DNA from: Nymphaea colorata
Lineage: Eukaryota; Streptophyta; Magnoliopsida; Nymphaeales; Nymphaeaceae
Assembly (NCBI RefSeq): GCF_008831285.2
Contig: NC_045144.1
Span: forward strand, 17,129,716-17,189,715
Length of the DNA: 60,000 nucleotides
Direction of reading: 5' to 3'
The notes under the pieces were generated by a model. That model ran no database searches, was not told the origin of the DNA, and saw nothing but the letters and a program-made list of their open reading frames with translations. The first letter of the stretch is position 1. The number at the start of each line of letters is the position of its first letter. The position numbers were made by a program, and so were the translations under genes. Below are positions 59,387 through 60,000 of the stretch, piece by piece.

Positions 59387-60000
59387 TTTGTTCGCCTAAT
59401 TAATTAATGATACAGCGTTGGCTACCTCAAATCCCCGCCCAGTCGGCTGTAGTGTCTCTCGTACGTGGTTCGCAGCAGCCAGCAGGGGTACTCCGGTCGA
59501 CGTTAACCATCGTGACTTATAGGTTCTTGCCCCTGCATGATTTCACCGGAAGAAAGGAACATTAGTGGTCAGGTACGTCCTTGTTCGAAGCTTCCCTTGC
59601 TTAACTTTTGCCAGTTAAATCTTGCTGGCATGGAGGCATAGTTTTCCATAACGTTGAACTCAAAAGTGATGAACTGCAGAATGCAACCAGTGGAAAAAGG
59701 AAAAGCGAAAAAAAAAAAACAAAACAAAAGGGTTGAGAGATGGGACGGGGTCTTTGGAAGCAAACTTTCACGTGGCTTTCCTTTCAAACTCCGGGAACCC
59801 TTTTCCAATTACGATACCATACCTACCTGCTCTTTCCTTCCCTCTCTTTGTTCGATTATTCAAATAGAGATGAGGGAGAGAACCATCGTTCCTTGCAACG
59901 GAATTGATCGTATCTTTATACTAGTGCTTCTGAGAAGGAATAGAAGAGTGAGGCAATTTCATTTTATTTTTCTTCATTTCTTTTTATAACTTCGACAGTT
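59387..60000. promoter_or_regulatory. upstream region of the DUF247 gene
   Basis: Presumed 5' UTR and promoter, with a TTAATTAATTA stretch directly upstream of the start codon. No TATA box, other gene or repeat could be confidently assigned. Confidence 0.35.

Noticed and set aside
58226-59407. Plus-strand 393-codon frame as a real gene
   Set aside because: It is antisense to a clear DUF247 protein, is rich in His, Pro, Arg and Gln as expected for a GC-driven shadow, and matches no family.
1-60000. CRISPR array, bacterial operon or tRNA/rRNA genes
   Set aside because: No spaced direct-repeat array, ribosome-binding sites or cloverleaf/rRNA segments were seen; the window is plant nuclear DNA.

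Overview
This is a gene-sparse, transposon- and microsatellite-rich stretch of a flowering-plant nuclear genome. The evidence is GT-AG split genes with introns from about 0.1 to over 10 kb, plant-type LTR retrotransposons, a plastid-targeted ClpD chaperone and a plant-specific DUF247 gene. The species cannot be named from the sequence. Exon boundaries below were set by eye, from reading-frame continuity, splice-site dinucleotides and remembered family resemblance.

Left third (1-25.3 kb). A minus-strand importin-13/transportin-SR-like karyopherin-beta gene starts at 24709 and runs leftward. Twelve exons (461 codons) are visible. The last one seen is 10781-10861, so the rest of the gene must lie left of the window or be lost. 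If the gene is intact, its next intron is over 10.7 kb and contains two decayed Ty1/copia elements. The first (1-3853) is cut by the window edge. The second (4448-9815) is complete, with both LTRs and an exact 5-bp target duplication. An upstream intron holds a 777-bp hAT-like MITE (12467-13243) with an exact 8-bp target duplication and strongly palindromic ends.

Middle (25.3-47 kb). The interval 25.3-31.4 kb holds a pentatricopeptide-repeat (PPR) gene fragment between transposon-like inverted ends, an LTR-like remnant and a 70-bp TA repeat, but no intact gene. The minus-strand ClpD gene (31447-36503) has 12 exons and encodes 970 residues. It is followed by about 10.5 kb of intergenic DNA with only simple repeats.

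Right part (47-60 kb). A plus-strand gene for a heparan-alpha-glucosaminide N-acetyltransferase-like membrane protein (47509-56579; 13 exons, 452 residues) lies tail to tail with a single-exon minus-strand DUF247 gene (58106-59386; 426 residues).

The four host genes have unrelated roles (nuclear transport, plastid proteostasis, membrane acetyl transfer, unknown plant membrane protein) and look like chance neighbours. I found no convincing new multi-gene system. The most distinctive structures are the palindrome-rich MITE and the very long TE-loaded intron.
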